Source: Hymenopellis radicata
Lineage: Eukaryota; Basidiomycota; Agaricomycetes; Agaricales; Physalacriaceae
DNA: 64,000 bases
Direction of reading: 5' to 3'
Assembly (NCBI GenBank): GCA_015501595.1
Contig: JADNRX010000016.1
Location: 1 to 64,000, forward strand
The notes beneath the pieces are model-generated. The model made no database searches and had not been told where the DNA came from. It was given only the letters and a program-made list of their open reading frames with translations. The translations under genes were made by a program, and so were the position numbers. The number at the start of each line of letters is the position of its first letter. The first letter of the stretch is position 1. Positions 24,638-36,165 of this stretch are shown piece after piece.

Positions 24638-27092
24638 CTAGTCTTTCCGCTTTCGTTGAGCACGCTCTTCTGGTGTCCCATTTCGACTTGTTCGACCTGG
24701 ACAGTCTCTTCGGCGAATAGCGTTGCAAAGTTCACCAAAGCCCTTGTTGCATTCTGGATATTCCTCTTCGAACCGTTTCTCGTCCGAGTTTAATCTAAGG
24801 TGCATGCCATGAGCAGTGCTAGGGAAGCGATAAAGCATAAGAGTGTTGTACCGTGCAAATGCCAGAGCAACTAATTCTTGATTACGACAGTTGTTAGCCA
24901 TATTAGTTTGTTGTCGTCCTGTGTACCAGCTTTCGGGCCAATCCTTCAAGGCATATCCCGTGGCGGGATCGACCTCGTTCCACTGTTTCACCGCAAGTCG
25001 CCACGCCAGAGCTGGCTGGCCCTTGGGAAGTCCTGCAATCACGGCACACCGACGAGCCTTCTCTGCCGGAGTTTCTGCATCCATTGGCACCGGAGGTCTC
25101 TGTACGGCGAATGTCGACTCAAGAGGGGGAATCTCGTGCTGATGGACTGAACCGGCAGGTACATGAAGGATCGGGTCGCTACGACCAATTGAGATGACCG
25201 AGGGAGGGTGTCCAGTAGGCAAGCAAGGCCCCAAGGCAAAAGAAAGGCTTGATGGAGTGGTAGCCAGCATACATGATGCAGCGCCGATAGAACTCGCAGT
25301 GCTGGCAGAACTTGTCGCTAAAGAACTGACCGAATAGATAGGACCTGGCGCGTGAATCGGATTGGTGAGACTGGGGAGGTTGAAAGGTGGTGGATATTGA
25401 TATGCTGGACGGAAGAGTTGAGGCTGAAAAAGAGCATGAGACGACGGCTGGAATGGTAGTGTGGGATGCGAGAAACCGGAGCACTGCGTAGCGGAGAGGT
25501 AACTTTGTTGGAACATTGTTGTCAAGTTCACAGCAAACGTATTGAACGTCTCATTTGTTACTGGTGCATGAGCCTTCTGTTCTCCGAGTAAGACGTCGCC
25601 GCGATCAGCGCATCCTGGATCAAGGGCGTCGCTGTAATTCTCTTTGTACTTCGATAGAGAATCCAAGAGGTATTTCATGAGAGTATCCACCTAAGCCCGG
25701 ATTATCAGGTAGTACGCTATGTGCAAAGAGTCAAAACTTACACTTTCACCCTCAGCCCAGCCGCCCCACCAGCGAACCTTACGTAGTGACCATCGCCGGC
25801 CAACTTTATCCCACATGAATCGAAATTGAGCGCCACCTCGACGAAGAGAGTGAGTGGTAAAATTTCGCATCAAGCCTGCAGCAGATGCAAACTTGGTAAT
25901 CAGTGCTTGAATCGCGTTCTGAGAAAGCTGCTCCTGTGTATGAATGACACCGTTCACTGAAACGACTGGGAATACAAGCTCGTCCGGAAGAAGTGGACGA
26001 CCAATCCAAAACTCGTAAAGCCGAATCCACAATGTCATAGCTTGATATGCGTCTAACGCCGCATGCTCATTCGAACTAGTGCATTGATGTATCTCGTAAG
26101 TATTACCTGCATGGAGTGAGAGGCTTGAGACTAAACACAAATCAAGGACCAAACAAACTTTCGAGAGAGCACTCGTATTCGCTCTTATTCTGCCAGCCCT
26201 TACGATTCTCGAGGAAGACCGTGAAGAACTGACTGAACAGAGCAGTTCGTTTACGACAGTTCCAAGCAAAGTTCCGTCTGCGAAGCTGACACAGTTCGAA
26301 GTTTCTGATATTAAATCAATCAGTACTGCATGATTCTACAGGCAGAGTTAGGATTATGCTCACCGAGTCCAGAGTACGAAGCCCATCGTAAAGAACGCTC
26401 GCATCAGCGCATGCTCCAGGCACTTCCCCATTTGGTCGCGTGTCAGTTTTCCTTGAATGGCCATCTCCACCAACTCATCAGGACAGACGGCTCGGGACTT
26501 CGCAAGGATTGCATCAACTTCTTCGACCAGAAATGCCTCAGCGTGATTCCGTTTAGCTGCTTCGCCCCCCTCTTTGTCGCGCTTCTGGATATTCTTCACA
26601 ATCTCTTTCACCTCGTACTGTTGTGCCGGATTCCCCTTGAACGTCTTCTTCTCTTTATCATATGAGTAGTCCCCTATAAAACCGGCTCTAAGATCTGTTG
26701 GTTAACATGACTGGGTTCATCCTGCAGGTAGTGACGTACCTGCGCCACAGGTCGTTGAAGGCACTGTGTATCTTGTCGCCCGTCTGATGCTTCCGTTCCT
26801 TTACGATACACTGGTCCACAAGGTAGAGCTCCAGCGCTTTTGCGGATGCATAGTTCGGAGTCTCGTTGAAAGCCAACTTGAGAGTTTTAGTATCCAGTCC
26901 ATCGCCAGGTTCAGGGCTACTCGAACGAGCCTTGCATGTTTCTGCAAGCCAGACCTGAGCCCGCCGAATGACACTATCATACTGCCCTTGTGTGTTCTGT
27001 GATTTCCCAAACCGTTTCTTGGTCTTTGCTCGAATGTCCTCTAAGTTTCCCCAATCCGTGCCTAGAGGACCACTCGTCCGCACAGGTGACAT
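24638..27092 (-). CDS. Crypton-like tyrosine recombinase (copy 1, apparently intact)
   Basis: Five exons (26740-27092, 26364-26687, 26159-26304, 25742-26106, 24638-25690) with 52-60-base introns join in phase to 746 residues. The N-terminal part is a probable core-binding (SAM-like) region. The catalytic domain shows Arg226 in WTRNFELCQL, His360 and Arg363 in TTHSLRRGGAQ, a Trp-rich WWGGWAEGE in the second His/Trp position, and Tyr403 in DTLMKYLLDSL as likely nucleophile. The C-terminal third has TGYALKDWPESWYTGR, resembling the GCR1_C-like DNA-binding end of fungal Cryptons. It would cut and rejoin DNA at the element ends through a circular intermediate. The residue assignments are by pattern only. 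Confidence 0.8.
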
Positions 27093-27362
27093 CTGGTGGG
27101 CTGAAGAGCAAGAAAGAGGATGGAAAGGAGCTCGACGTGGTGATTACGAGTCTACGATGTTTCACCGCAAGTTCAAGAAAATCTTGTCAGATTTGCCGTT
27201 TATTTCTCTTGCCGCTTCAGCCGAAATTCATGTTACATTTTGTGTGTTCTGTATACAAGACAGGCCTGTAAACTACTGATTGACAAGTCCGTAAAGTACC
27301 TATTGAAGTCCAAGTGTCCGATTTCATTCATTGTTCGAAATGTTGTCCATTGCAACCTTACC

Positions 27363-29382
27363 CTACTCTTCGTCATCTGAGATATCAATTACCTCAACGA
27401 CGCCGCTCATTGCCAGAGCCCCATCTTGCTCATCATCCGAGATATCTATGACCTCCACCGTACCATCGACCTCCACCGTACCACGCGTACCACCATCCTC
27501 GTCGTCCGAAATCACGATGACCTCAGCAGGCCGTTGAACATGTTCAACACGAACGATTTCCACTTCCACATCCTCAATATCAATGACCAATGAATCATCA
27601 ATGCCACTGTTCTCTGCCTTGCCATCACCGTTACAATCGCCAGCATCAGACCCGCCATCATCCCAATTGTAACCCGGAAACGTAGGCAGAGCGGAAGAGC
27701 CAGGACCTCCTTCCCCAGAGATTATCTCTGTATCAAACATTTACGACGGCAAGTGCAAGGTGAACCAAAAATGCTTACCGAGTGGTTGGTTAGAGGAGCG
27801 CAGAACAGGAAGAATGCGATGATACTCTTGCATACAGTAACCGTCATCTTCGAGAAGCGCAGGGAGAGCGTGTCGAACAATAATAGCGGGAACCTTGACA
27901 GAATATTGCCGGTAGGTTGCCATCGCAAGGCACGAGAAAGCATCCATTCGAACCACCTGACTTTTCCGCAGGTTGATCTGGGCGAGAATGAAGGACTTCT
28001 GAGCGTTAGGATCGTGTAATCGCTTGGCAACTCCCACAAACGATTCGGAGTGATGCTGGGAAGATTCGTGAGCAGACGATCTTGCTGTAACATAGAACGA
28101 CTGACCTCACTGAGCTGAATCATCTTAAAAAAGTATCCGGGCACTATATCCTCGTGAAGGAGTTTGTATTTAGCAGCAGAGGTTGGAAGAATGTAGCGGT
28201 GGTGAAGACTCAAGATCATGTCAACATCTGGAATGCAAGGGAGAAGATCGCACTCCAGAGTTTCCGAAATCGGTGGGGAGGCATATAGCTGGACAACGGT
28301 GTAGTCGGGGAAGGTATCGGGAATTCTCTGAGCAAGGTTTGGACAACAATGTGGCAGCGCACCCGATACGTTACTCATGAGCTCACAAGCAAGATCGTTC
28401 CGCCAACCTACACAGAAGATAGCAAAATCTGCTGGCGTCATGTCGTGGAATGCATCGCGCAGGTCGTCGCCGAGTCTCGTCTTTGCGAGTCCAGCAGCAG
28501 TAGCTCCACCACATCCCTTTAATCCCGTCTACAAGGTACTCGTCAGTAAGGTGAGAGTTGATATGAAAGCTACTCACTTTATCATAGTCGCCACCAACGA
28601 GTAGCGCGAAGAGTAGAAGACCACCGGGAGACATTCCCAGATCTTCCGTGAATATATCGTGAGTGAAGGAAATGGCTCCTTCAAATCAAGACTGAGAGGA
28701 GGTTAGTGGTGTCGCTCTCGTACTGAATAAAAACCCTACCCGCGACCCAAGATGCAGGTTCCGAAGATGAGAGCATCACTGTCATCGGTAATGACGACGT
28801 CGATGAACTTTCGATAGTTGAAAGCAGCCAATTCAGCTTCCGCCTCGCCGCGCGCCTAAAAGCATGTGAGCGATGCGAACGACTTTCATCGTGAGATTCC
28901 TCACATCATGATGATAAAACCCGAAGACATCAATCAGCTCCTTGAAGATCCTGACAAGCCAGCCCAGAGAGTGAACAACCTTCTTGCCACGCTTCACGTT
29001 CGGTCGTTCCGGTCCATCAAAGACGAAAAGCGGCACAATAGTGTAATTGAGAAGCCTGGCCAGTCGACGAAGGAGCTCCTTCACTTCCGCATTCGAGCCT
29101 TTATGAACATGGCGCATGTTTTGACCATGAAGGATACGTTGAATCCATAAACTATAGGAGGTCAGCACAAGAAACAAATACTATCGGCGAACCCACCAGG
29201 CATCAATGCCAATAACGATGTACCCCTTTTCTCGACGTTGAGCGACAAAGCCTTCGATAGCCGACATCTCATGAAGGGATACTACTTGAGCAGTCGACTT
29301 GACATGCTATCCAAAAGGGAGTGTTAGTATCGAAACCGATGAATACAGCAGAACTCACTTGATAGAGACCAGGAATTCCCAT
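27363..29382 (-). CDS. XPG/FEN1-type PIN-domain nuclease with SUMO-interaction-like tail (copy 1)
   Basis: A spliced gene starts MGIPGLYQ (ATG 29382). The XPG N-region shows VIGIDAWLWIQ and VFDGPERPNVKRGKK; the XPG-I region shows RGEAEAELAAF and VVITDDSDALIFG; then comes the helix-hairpin-helix entry LLVGGDYDKTGLKGCG. All acidic residues expected for two-metal catalysis are present. This is the flap/structure-specific nuclease fold seen in FEN1, GEN1 and Agaricomycete PIN-domain-like proteins. The C-terminal exons end with four hydrophobic-acidic motifs: LVIDIED, EVIVISDDED, EVIDISDDEQ and EVIDISDDEE. The last is immediately before the stop. The join near 28030-28120 needs an intron or contains a frameshift; I could not decide. 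The gene lies 270 bases upstream of the recombinase start, same strand. Confidence 0.75.
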
Positions 29383-29907
29383 GATGGTGAGAGCAGAGAG
29401 TCTTAGAATGAGAGTCGAACGAGAGTCAAATGCGGAGTTGGTCCGATCCGATTCGCGGCTGAAAACAAACCACGTGAGAAATGCGCCACGAAGAAAGAGG
29501 AAGATGTTACCTGAAGGAAAAGCGGGCATCTATCAGAATGGTTCAGCCAGCTGATAGATTGCGCCACAAGAAATGAATAAACATCTCACGCGCCTGCACA
29601 CTTTAGCCAATCCCCATTTCTGGAGGTAGGCTCAAGGTCGGCCCACCAATCGATAGCTATGGGTGCTGGCTAAAGCGAGCGGGCGCACGAGATGAAGGTC
29701 GACGGACCAGCATGCACGTTTACTCGTGATGGCGGCGACTGGGACGACATCGACAACTGCGACGATGGCTCTGGGACGTCTGCTGGAGTGCAGAGCTCGG
29801 GCGCGCGAGATAAAGGTCGATGGACCAGCACACGCGTTTACTGGTGACGGCGGCGAGTGGGAAGGAGCAGTCGACATCCGCGGCATAGTGGTGCGTCGAA
29901 ATGCCAA

Positions 29908-30665
29908 TCAAGGCTTCCGGAACTCGCAGAGCACCGTATATATGGTGTTGAACGCGGTACCTCAGACCTAAGGTGTACAAGAAGCGTCAGCGGACGTGGC
30001 TACCGAAGCAAGATATACAGAAGGCGTAGGACCATCATGATCCTGGCCACTGAACGAGATCATCACATAATGATCTTGCCAGCGGAAACGAAAGAAAGAG
30101 GAAGGTATTTACCTTGGCACCGGTTAAGACTACGAAGATGAGCAGAACGACCTTGGCTTGATCATATGGTAGATAAGACCAGGGAACAGCTGCAAGACGA
30201 TGAGCAGAGGCAAGTGATGAAAGAAAGAAAAACACACCTCAGGCTCATAACTGCTAAGCTGTCCATGCGAGTTGACGTCGCAACTGCCAACGATATTCTG
30301 GATCTTGAACTCTGAGAACTTTGCGTCGAAACCAAGCTTCTGCACGATACGTGCATACTTGCGGGACGCCAGCCTCGAGTCATCCTCAGACTTGCCATCA
30401 GTCAAGCGAAGATGAGGGCCATAGTCTTTGGGTGGCAGATATGCATGATAACGGGTGCAAAACACTACGTCAAACAATACAATCAGTTCGATGTAACAGA
30501 AGGATGAGGTTTTAGAAGAAAAATTCTAACCTTGGGTTGTATTTCGCATGCCTGGCATGAAGCGCGATTGTCTTCAGGTCAAGCCGGCGCTCGAGGTTTA
30601 TGATACCACCAATATTATGGAGCGTGAGCACAATGCCTTCGACGGCGGAGATATACTGTTGCAAG
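29908..30665 (-). pseudogene. Captured TATA-binding-protein gene, decayed (copy 1)
   Basis: Translated pieces match TBP in order: [20 protein letters not shown] and [15 protein letters not shown] (first repeat); [13 protein letters not shown] in another frame; [32 protein letters not shown] and [11 protein letters not shown] (second repeat); [19 protein letters not shown]; and the terminal AFNTIYTVLCEFRKP with stop at 29908-29910. Introns persist (GTGTGTTTTTC..CTTGCAG after SSYEPE), so it was copied from genomic DNA. Short segments are missing: the KFPIRLEGLAY region, SGK after LLIFV, and part of the loop before SEDDS. This copy also lost one G near 30153, which shifts frame after MIKP. It is very unlikely to make a functional TBP. 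Confidence 0.8.
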
Positions 30666-32046
30666 CGAGTGTGAGGGGAAGAGGATTGGTAGGAGTGGCA
30701 GCCAGTGTCGACGGACACATTTACTGGCGATGGCAGCGACTGGGTAATGGCGGGACACTAAGGGAATATACCCAACTTTCAAGATGATATCCCTCCAGCG
30801 CAAGTGCCCGAACCCGCCACAACATCCATCCCACTAGTGTTGCCCAAGTGCCGTCCATCCTACAGTGTGCACTCCAGTGCGTACTCCTCCACGACGCCGT
30901 ACAAATCGACACGATGGCTCCACTCGCCAGTAATACCACTCCGGCTGTTGCTGCTAAGTCGTCAGCACAGAGCTAAGCGACACCAAGCTCGTCGGCGCAT
31001 AGCCGAACGCGCACGCCGACTCAGAGCCAGTCGTATCCGCGGCTCGAAGCCAGTCAAACGAATTGCCATTGAACTCGCCCCTACCCCAGCTGGGGTAGGT
31101 GACAGTTCAGAAAAGACGACTGGGACGATGTCGACGATGCGGTGAAGGCTGCTGGTACGTCTGCTGGGGTGCAGAGTACCAGTTGGAGGGTGATGAGGGT
31201 CCGGGGAAAGCAGATCGCGCCAGGTATGGGTTCCCATCCGCAGCGTCAATCAACAAGGGTGATGGCTGCTGGTACGTCGCCTGAAGAGTATGAGTTGGAG
31301 GGTGGTGAGAGTCCGGGGAGAGCAGATCGCGGCGCGCGCCAGGTATGGGTTCTCCGTCGGCAGCGTCAATCCGTGACAGTTAGCCTGTTCAAAGCTGGCC
31401 CCGCAGATGCGATACTGGAGGCGAATGGTGCCCGCAGTGATGGCACAGTTGGAAATGCGCGTCGTTTGCTGCTTGAGAGGGTGGCGGGCAGCTGGCGCGG
31501 TCACATATCTCCCTGGCTATCAAAACCGTTGGGTTCAAGCGAAAGCTTCGAAATCAATTCGTTTTTCCAGCGCCGGTTGCCATGATAAAAAAACGCGTGC
31601 GTCGTCGGATGCGGTATGGGAGGAAGCAAGGAGGAAGGTTCAAGCTGCTTCTGGCTGGCAGTGGGCCATGATGGCAAGAACGAAGAAAATAAACGTGACA
31701 GTAACAAGCACCTGACTCTGACACGCATTCGCGTCTCCACCAGTCGCGGTCGGATCCGTAGCCACGCTGCACTGATAAGTGGAATAAGCCATGGTAAGTG
31801 GTATAATAGCTGTTATAACCATCATTATAACTCAAAATAACAGGGCAGCAAGACGGGCCAGCTCAACATCAGGCTGAAATACGCGACCACCGTTACAGCC
31901 TCCGTCAATATATCATTGGATTCGTTACATGTTGCCTCATGCCGTCCTTCTCTTGGCATTCTTTATTGGTGACGTGTGAGGTCAAACACGCGACGTTGTA
32001 CCGCCAACTTGATTAGCAGAAGGCTCAGTATTTTGAGGACGTATAG
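30666..32046. other. Element 5' part: degenerate repeats, mostly non-coding
   Basis: Imperfect repeats around CTGGTACGTCTGCTGG and GAGTCCGGGGA(G/A)AGCAGATCGC occur at 31150-31350. Copy 1 has one unit more than copy 2, which explains most of the 110-base length difference. Related text (GACGTCTGCTGGAGTGCAGA) is also found at 29770. One small conserved frame is listed separately. Confidence 0.5.
31501..31792 (-). CDS. Small candidate spliced gene in the element (copy 1)
   Basis: The ATG at 31792 has context ACCATGG. The frame MAYSTYQCSVATDPTATGGD..QSQ can splice with a phase-0 intron (GTGCTTG..GCCAG, about 61 bases) to KQLEPSSLLPPIPHPTTHAF and end at 31501. The product would be about 76 residues with no known motif. 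It is preserved with one residue change in copy 2. Both the intron and the coding status are inferred. Confidence 0.3.
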
Positions 32047-32048
32047 TA

Positions 32049-35000
32049 AGGTAGACGGCACTCATCTACCGCCAACCCTTGTGACATTCCCAATCGGGAC
32101 AACACAGCCACATCAGTAGTGTAGATTTCCTGTAAAACGCGCTGTAAAGAGTACATACTTTGGTATGAAAATATTTGTTCCCAACAATCTCTCCATTTAT
32201 GCCCCAAATATGATCTAGAATGGTCAGACACGTCAGCAAATCATTTGGCGCGCGCCAAACTCGGAATTTGTGATCGTGCTCCCGCTTTCCACGACCATGC
32301 CGGGCCCCAAGCCAGCCTGGAAGCGAAATCTCGCGAACAACTTCACTCGTGCGGCGAAGACGGTCTCGAAAAGCCTTAAACGCGCTGCTGAGGCCCTTTC
32401 CCCGCGTAAATCACCAAGTAAAAGACACCGGATGGGATCAGATGATGTCGACAAGGAGAACCAGGTGAATGATACTTCCTTTTGGCTTCTTTTCATCTCG
32501 GTACTGACTAAACAGGCTTCGGACGTGTCTCCCATGCGGCTGCCCAATGACAGCGTGTTCTTCAGCACGCCAAATCAGAACACGCTGGCGCGCGACTTCG
32601 ACAATATCCCTCTATCGGCGCGATCACTTTTTGGTTCTTTCCTCTCCGGTGCTGAATCTCCGGCAATTCCCAACATTCAGAGCACACGCTTGACATTCCC
32701 GCTTCAGGAACTTGTCGCGCCTGATGTCACTCTCCGTGCTGGCTGTCTGCAGGATGTCATCGCGCTTGCAGATGCTGAGTGCCCGCCGTCTCGGAGTGAG
32801 CTGCCGTGGGAGGAGGTTGATGATGGCTCTGTGTTCCGCTTAGCTCCCCTTCCTGCAGACGCACCATATCTCATCGAAACAGCCAGTCTTCTTGGTGCAG
32901 ACTCTGATACGCGTTCATTGGTGTCGTTCCTGTCTGACGCGTCCGACGATCACCACACGGACATGCATCACAATCCTCCCATCAATAATCCTGGTCCACC
33001 TCATGTCGAATCACCCTTAAATCCATTGCCTTCTCTTCCTGATGATCCACACGAAGATCTTCCATCCTCGCCTGATTCGCCACGGTACGACGAGATGCGC
33101 GATGGCCAGCTACGTCAGGCGCCAACCCTTGAGGTTGCACTTGATGCTCTCAATGCACTTGATGCTATGTTTCGCCCTCATCGTCAGATTGATGGACATG
33201 ATGCGCCGGGCTACGTTTACAAGGAAATGGATCAGTTCACGCGTCATCGTGTTGATGGAATGCGTACCATGCTTGCCAACTATACGGACAAGTTATCGTT
33301 CACGCACGGTCACTGGGCCGCATCCTCTTTGCAATCAGCTGTCTCTCTACGACGCGGCCGTTATTGTGCCCGTGTCCTTCGGCGTCTCGTTCGTGCATTT
33401 ATCTTGGATCACACTATTCTTCCTCTTAATCCATACGGCTCATGGAATACAACGATGTTGGAGAACGAGGATCTTGCGGAGGAGATTAAGCTTCATTTAC
33501 AAGAGCTCGGGGACAATATTTCTGCTGAAAAGCTGGTCATCTTCCTTTCTGATCCGGCACTTAAGGACAAGTATGGCCTTAGTCGGACAATTTCCTTGCG
33601 CACCGCACAGCGCTACCTGAACAGCCTTGAATTCCGTTGGCAGGAGGCTAAAAAGGGCCAGTTTGTCGATGGTCACGAACGTGCAGATGTGGTCAATCAT
33701 CGTGACCACATCTATATTCCTGGTCTAAAGCGGGTATGCCTTGTTTGTTGTTGATAATACTGTATACTGAAACTCGAGCAGCTCAAAGATCGCATTCAAA
33801 CTTACGACCGTGATGGGAAGGAGATCGCGCTTCCGGCTTTCATCAACGGACGGAAGGTTATCATCTGGTTTCACGATGAATCAATCTTCTATGCTCACGA
33901 CCGCCGTCGAAAGATGTGGATACATAAAGACGCAACAGCTAAACCTTATCGAAAAGGTGAAGGAGTCTCGCTCATGATTGCAGACTTTGTTTCTGCTGAG
34001 TTCGGATGGCTAGTATCCCGTGATGGAAAGCGGCGCGCTCGCGAGATTCTGCGTCCCGGAAAGAATCGAGATGGGTATTTCGACAACGCTGATATTCTCA
34101 GGCAGGCAAACAAAGCGGCCGATATCCTTGCTGAAGACTATCCCGAATACGAACACGTCTTTGTTTACGACAACGCTACGACTCACCGCAAACGTCCTGA
34201 TGATGCACTTTCCGCTCGCCACATGCCCAAGAACACGCCGTCCAGTCCTGATTCCAACTGGTTTGTCACTCGGAACGTTCTCAATGCAGATGGGAAGCCG
34301 CATGTCATTGATGGAAAGTATCAGAAGGAGAAGATTCGTATGTGCGATACGGTTAATCCTATGACAGACGAACCCCAGTCCCTCTACTTTCCCGAAGATG
34401 ACCATCAGCCTGGGATGTTTAAGGGTATGGTAGAGATCCTTGTGGAGAGAGGATTCGAGAGGGAAAAGCTTGAGGGCAGGAGTGGTTTAAAGGCAGAGTG
34501 TAAAAACTTCAAATGTGCCGAAGGAGCGAAGGACTGCTGCATTCGACGTATCCTCTTCAATCAGCCTGACTTTGCAGAGGTCAAGTCCATCCTTGAGTCT
34601 GTAATGGAGGCCCGAGGCATCAGAATTCTCTTTCTTCCGAAGTTCCACTGTGAGCTCAACCCGATCGAGCAATGCTGGGGCTACGCGAAGCGGTTATACA
34701 GGCTCAATCCGGAGTCGTCGAAGGAGGATAAGCTTGAGGAATATGCCCTCGACTCGCTTGAACGCATTCCGCTTGTAACAATCCGCCGGTACGTTCACAA
34801 GTGTCTATTTCACCTCTATCTGACAGCTTCTCAGCTTCTTCACCCGTGCCTTTCGATTTGTGGATGCATATGAGCGTGGTTTGAATGGGAAGCAGGCTGC
34901 TTGGGCATCTAGGAAGTACCGAGGCCACCGTGTCTTGCCTGAATCGATCCTAGACGAGCTTGAGAAGGCTGGAATGGCTTAATTGCGTATTAATTCAGAG

Positions 35001-35210
35001 TTAGAGCAACCAATACATGTCCATTTGACTTCATATTGATATACAGCATGCTTAAATATATTTAAAGTAAACTGCTGGAGCTACATTTATTGTAAGTAGA
35101 TGTTGTCGCGTATGAATTAACGTGAACTGCTTGGACGGCGAGACATGGCCCGATTTGGACTGACCTGTCACGCGTGACGGGGGTTGGCGGTAGATGAGTG
35201 CCGTCTACCT
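32049..35210 (+). mobile_element. Tc1/mariner-like DNA transposon, apparently complete
   Basis: The 3162-base element has perfect 30-bp terminal inverted repeats (32049-32078 and 35181-35210) beginning AGGTAGACGGCACTC. It is flanked by TA on both sides (32047-32048 and 35211-35212). The empty site is seen in copy 2 of the host element at about 52408, where a single TA stands. Inside the repeat GGTAGA and TCTACC can pair. It carries one transposase gene. Perfect repeats and an open gene indicate recent insertion. Confidence 0.93.
32297..34982 (+). CDS. DDE transposase of the mariner-like element
   Basis: Exons 32297-32464, 32516-33733, 33782-34788 and 34835-34982 join to 846 residues; the first intron is 51 bases and in frame, so it is optional by sequence alone. 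The N-terminal half is long and Ser/Pro-rich with basic patches (KPAWKRNLANN, PRKSPSKRH). A likely helical DNA-binding part precedes the catalytic core. Core residues are Asp494 (WFHDES), Asp592 (VYDNATTH) and Glu758 (ELNPIEQCWG), the DDE_3 pattern. A cysteine cluster (ECKNFKCAEGAKDCC) is inserted between the second Asp and the Glu. I start at 32297 because the 27 bases upstream that stay open have no ATG. It would cut and move its own element. Confidence 0.88.
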
Positions 35211-35460
35211 TAGCACCAGTGTGGTGAGCTTAGGGTTTTAAGGTCAGGTCAGGTCAGGTCAAATGACCTTTCGATGCCATGACCGGTGACCGAACCGGTC
35301 AGCCAAATCCTGCATTTTGGCTTGACTGCTGACCGTGACCGGTTAAGCAGCGTAACCGGTCAAGTCAAGCCCGGTCAAGCGGTTTTAACCGGTCACGACC
35401 GTAACCGCGTCAAGACCGGTCATGATCAGTTATGACCGGACCGCAAGCCTACAAAATGAT

Positions 35461-35540
35461 AATAGCGGGACTTGAACTCAGAGCTTGCCGCTTAGACAAG
35501 TCTCTAGATAGTACGCGCAGTCCACTGTGCCACTTGGATA
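35461..35540 (-). tRNA. tRNA-like sequence inside hAT-like element 1
   Basis: The minus strand has an A-box TGGCACAGTGG (35522-35532) and a B-box AGTTCAAGTCC (35468-35478) at tRNA spacing. The acceptor ends do not pair, so it is a decayed or partial tRNA-like unit. It sits just inside the left subterminal repeat zone. Confidence 0.4.
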
Positions 35541-35924
35541 CATGTTAGTTGTATCTTAGGGCATTATGCCAGGCCCTCGGGTATGGACACAAGACGGTCA
35601 TGCAACGGTCATGACAAGAACTCATTTTCTTGAATTTGGATGTATCCTACATTAGACCGTGCTAGATATCCCAATACATACTTCCAAAATTCATTAATAA
35701 GATGTACCTATATGTTTGTGATAATCTATACTATCAATCTTCTTGTCTAGTAGTAGTATACTTCAATTCATGTACAGTAGTTGACGCAAGTTACAACATA
35801 ATCCTTGCTCTCCCCTAAAAAGTGGTAAAATTAAAAGTTGTAGAAATCATGTCTAGGAATATATCCCGACATATCCGAGCATGAGCGCGGCCTTCGTTGC
35901 GTCTCTGGAACGCTCCCGAGGTCG

Positions 35925-36165
35925 CTTCCGTCGTCCGGACCGATCATCCGAGTGGTGATCGATGGTCAGATCTTGACCTTCAACCACCACCATCTCGCGA
36001 CGCCTGGTCTCCGACGACTCGACCTTGGGACGCGGGTCTGCCAGGCGTCGTTCTCTGTCCATCTAGCTCTTTTTTTCTCTGTTTTCGTGGATACGCGGGC
36101 TTGAAGAGCCCCGGCGGCCCCGCAGGATGCTTAAGCCGTCAAACGAGGCTGCTCATACCCGGACA
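35925..36165 (+). repeat. Module shared with hAT-like element 2
   Basis: The block from about GAGTGGTGATC through CGACTCGACCTTGGGACGCG and GCGGGCTTGAAGAGCCCCGG to GTAAGCC-like text recurs at 41355-41585 in the other hAT-like element, with moderate divergence. It shows that the two elements are related or captured the same piece. Confidence 0.65.
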
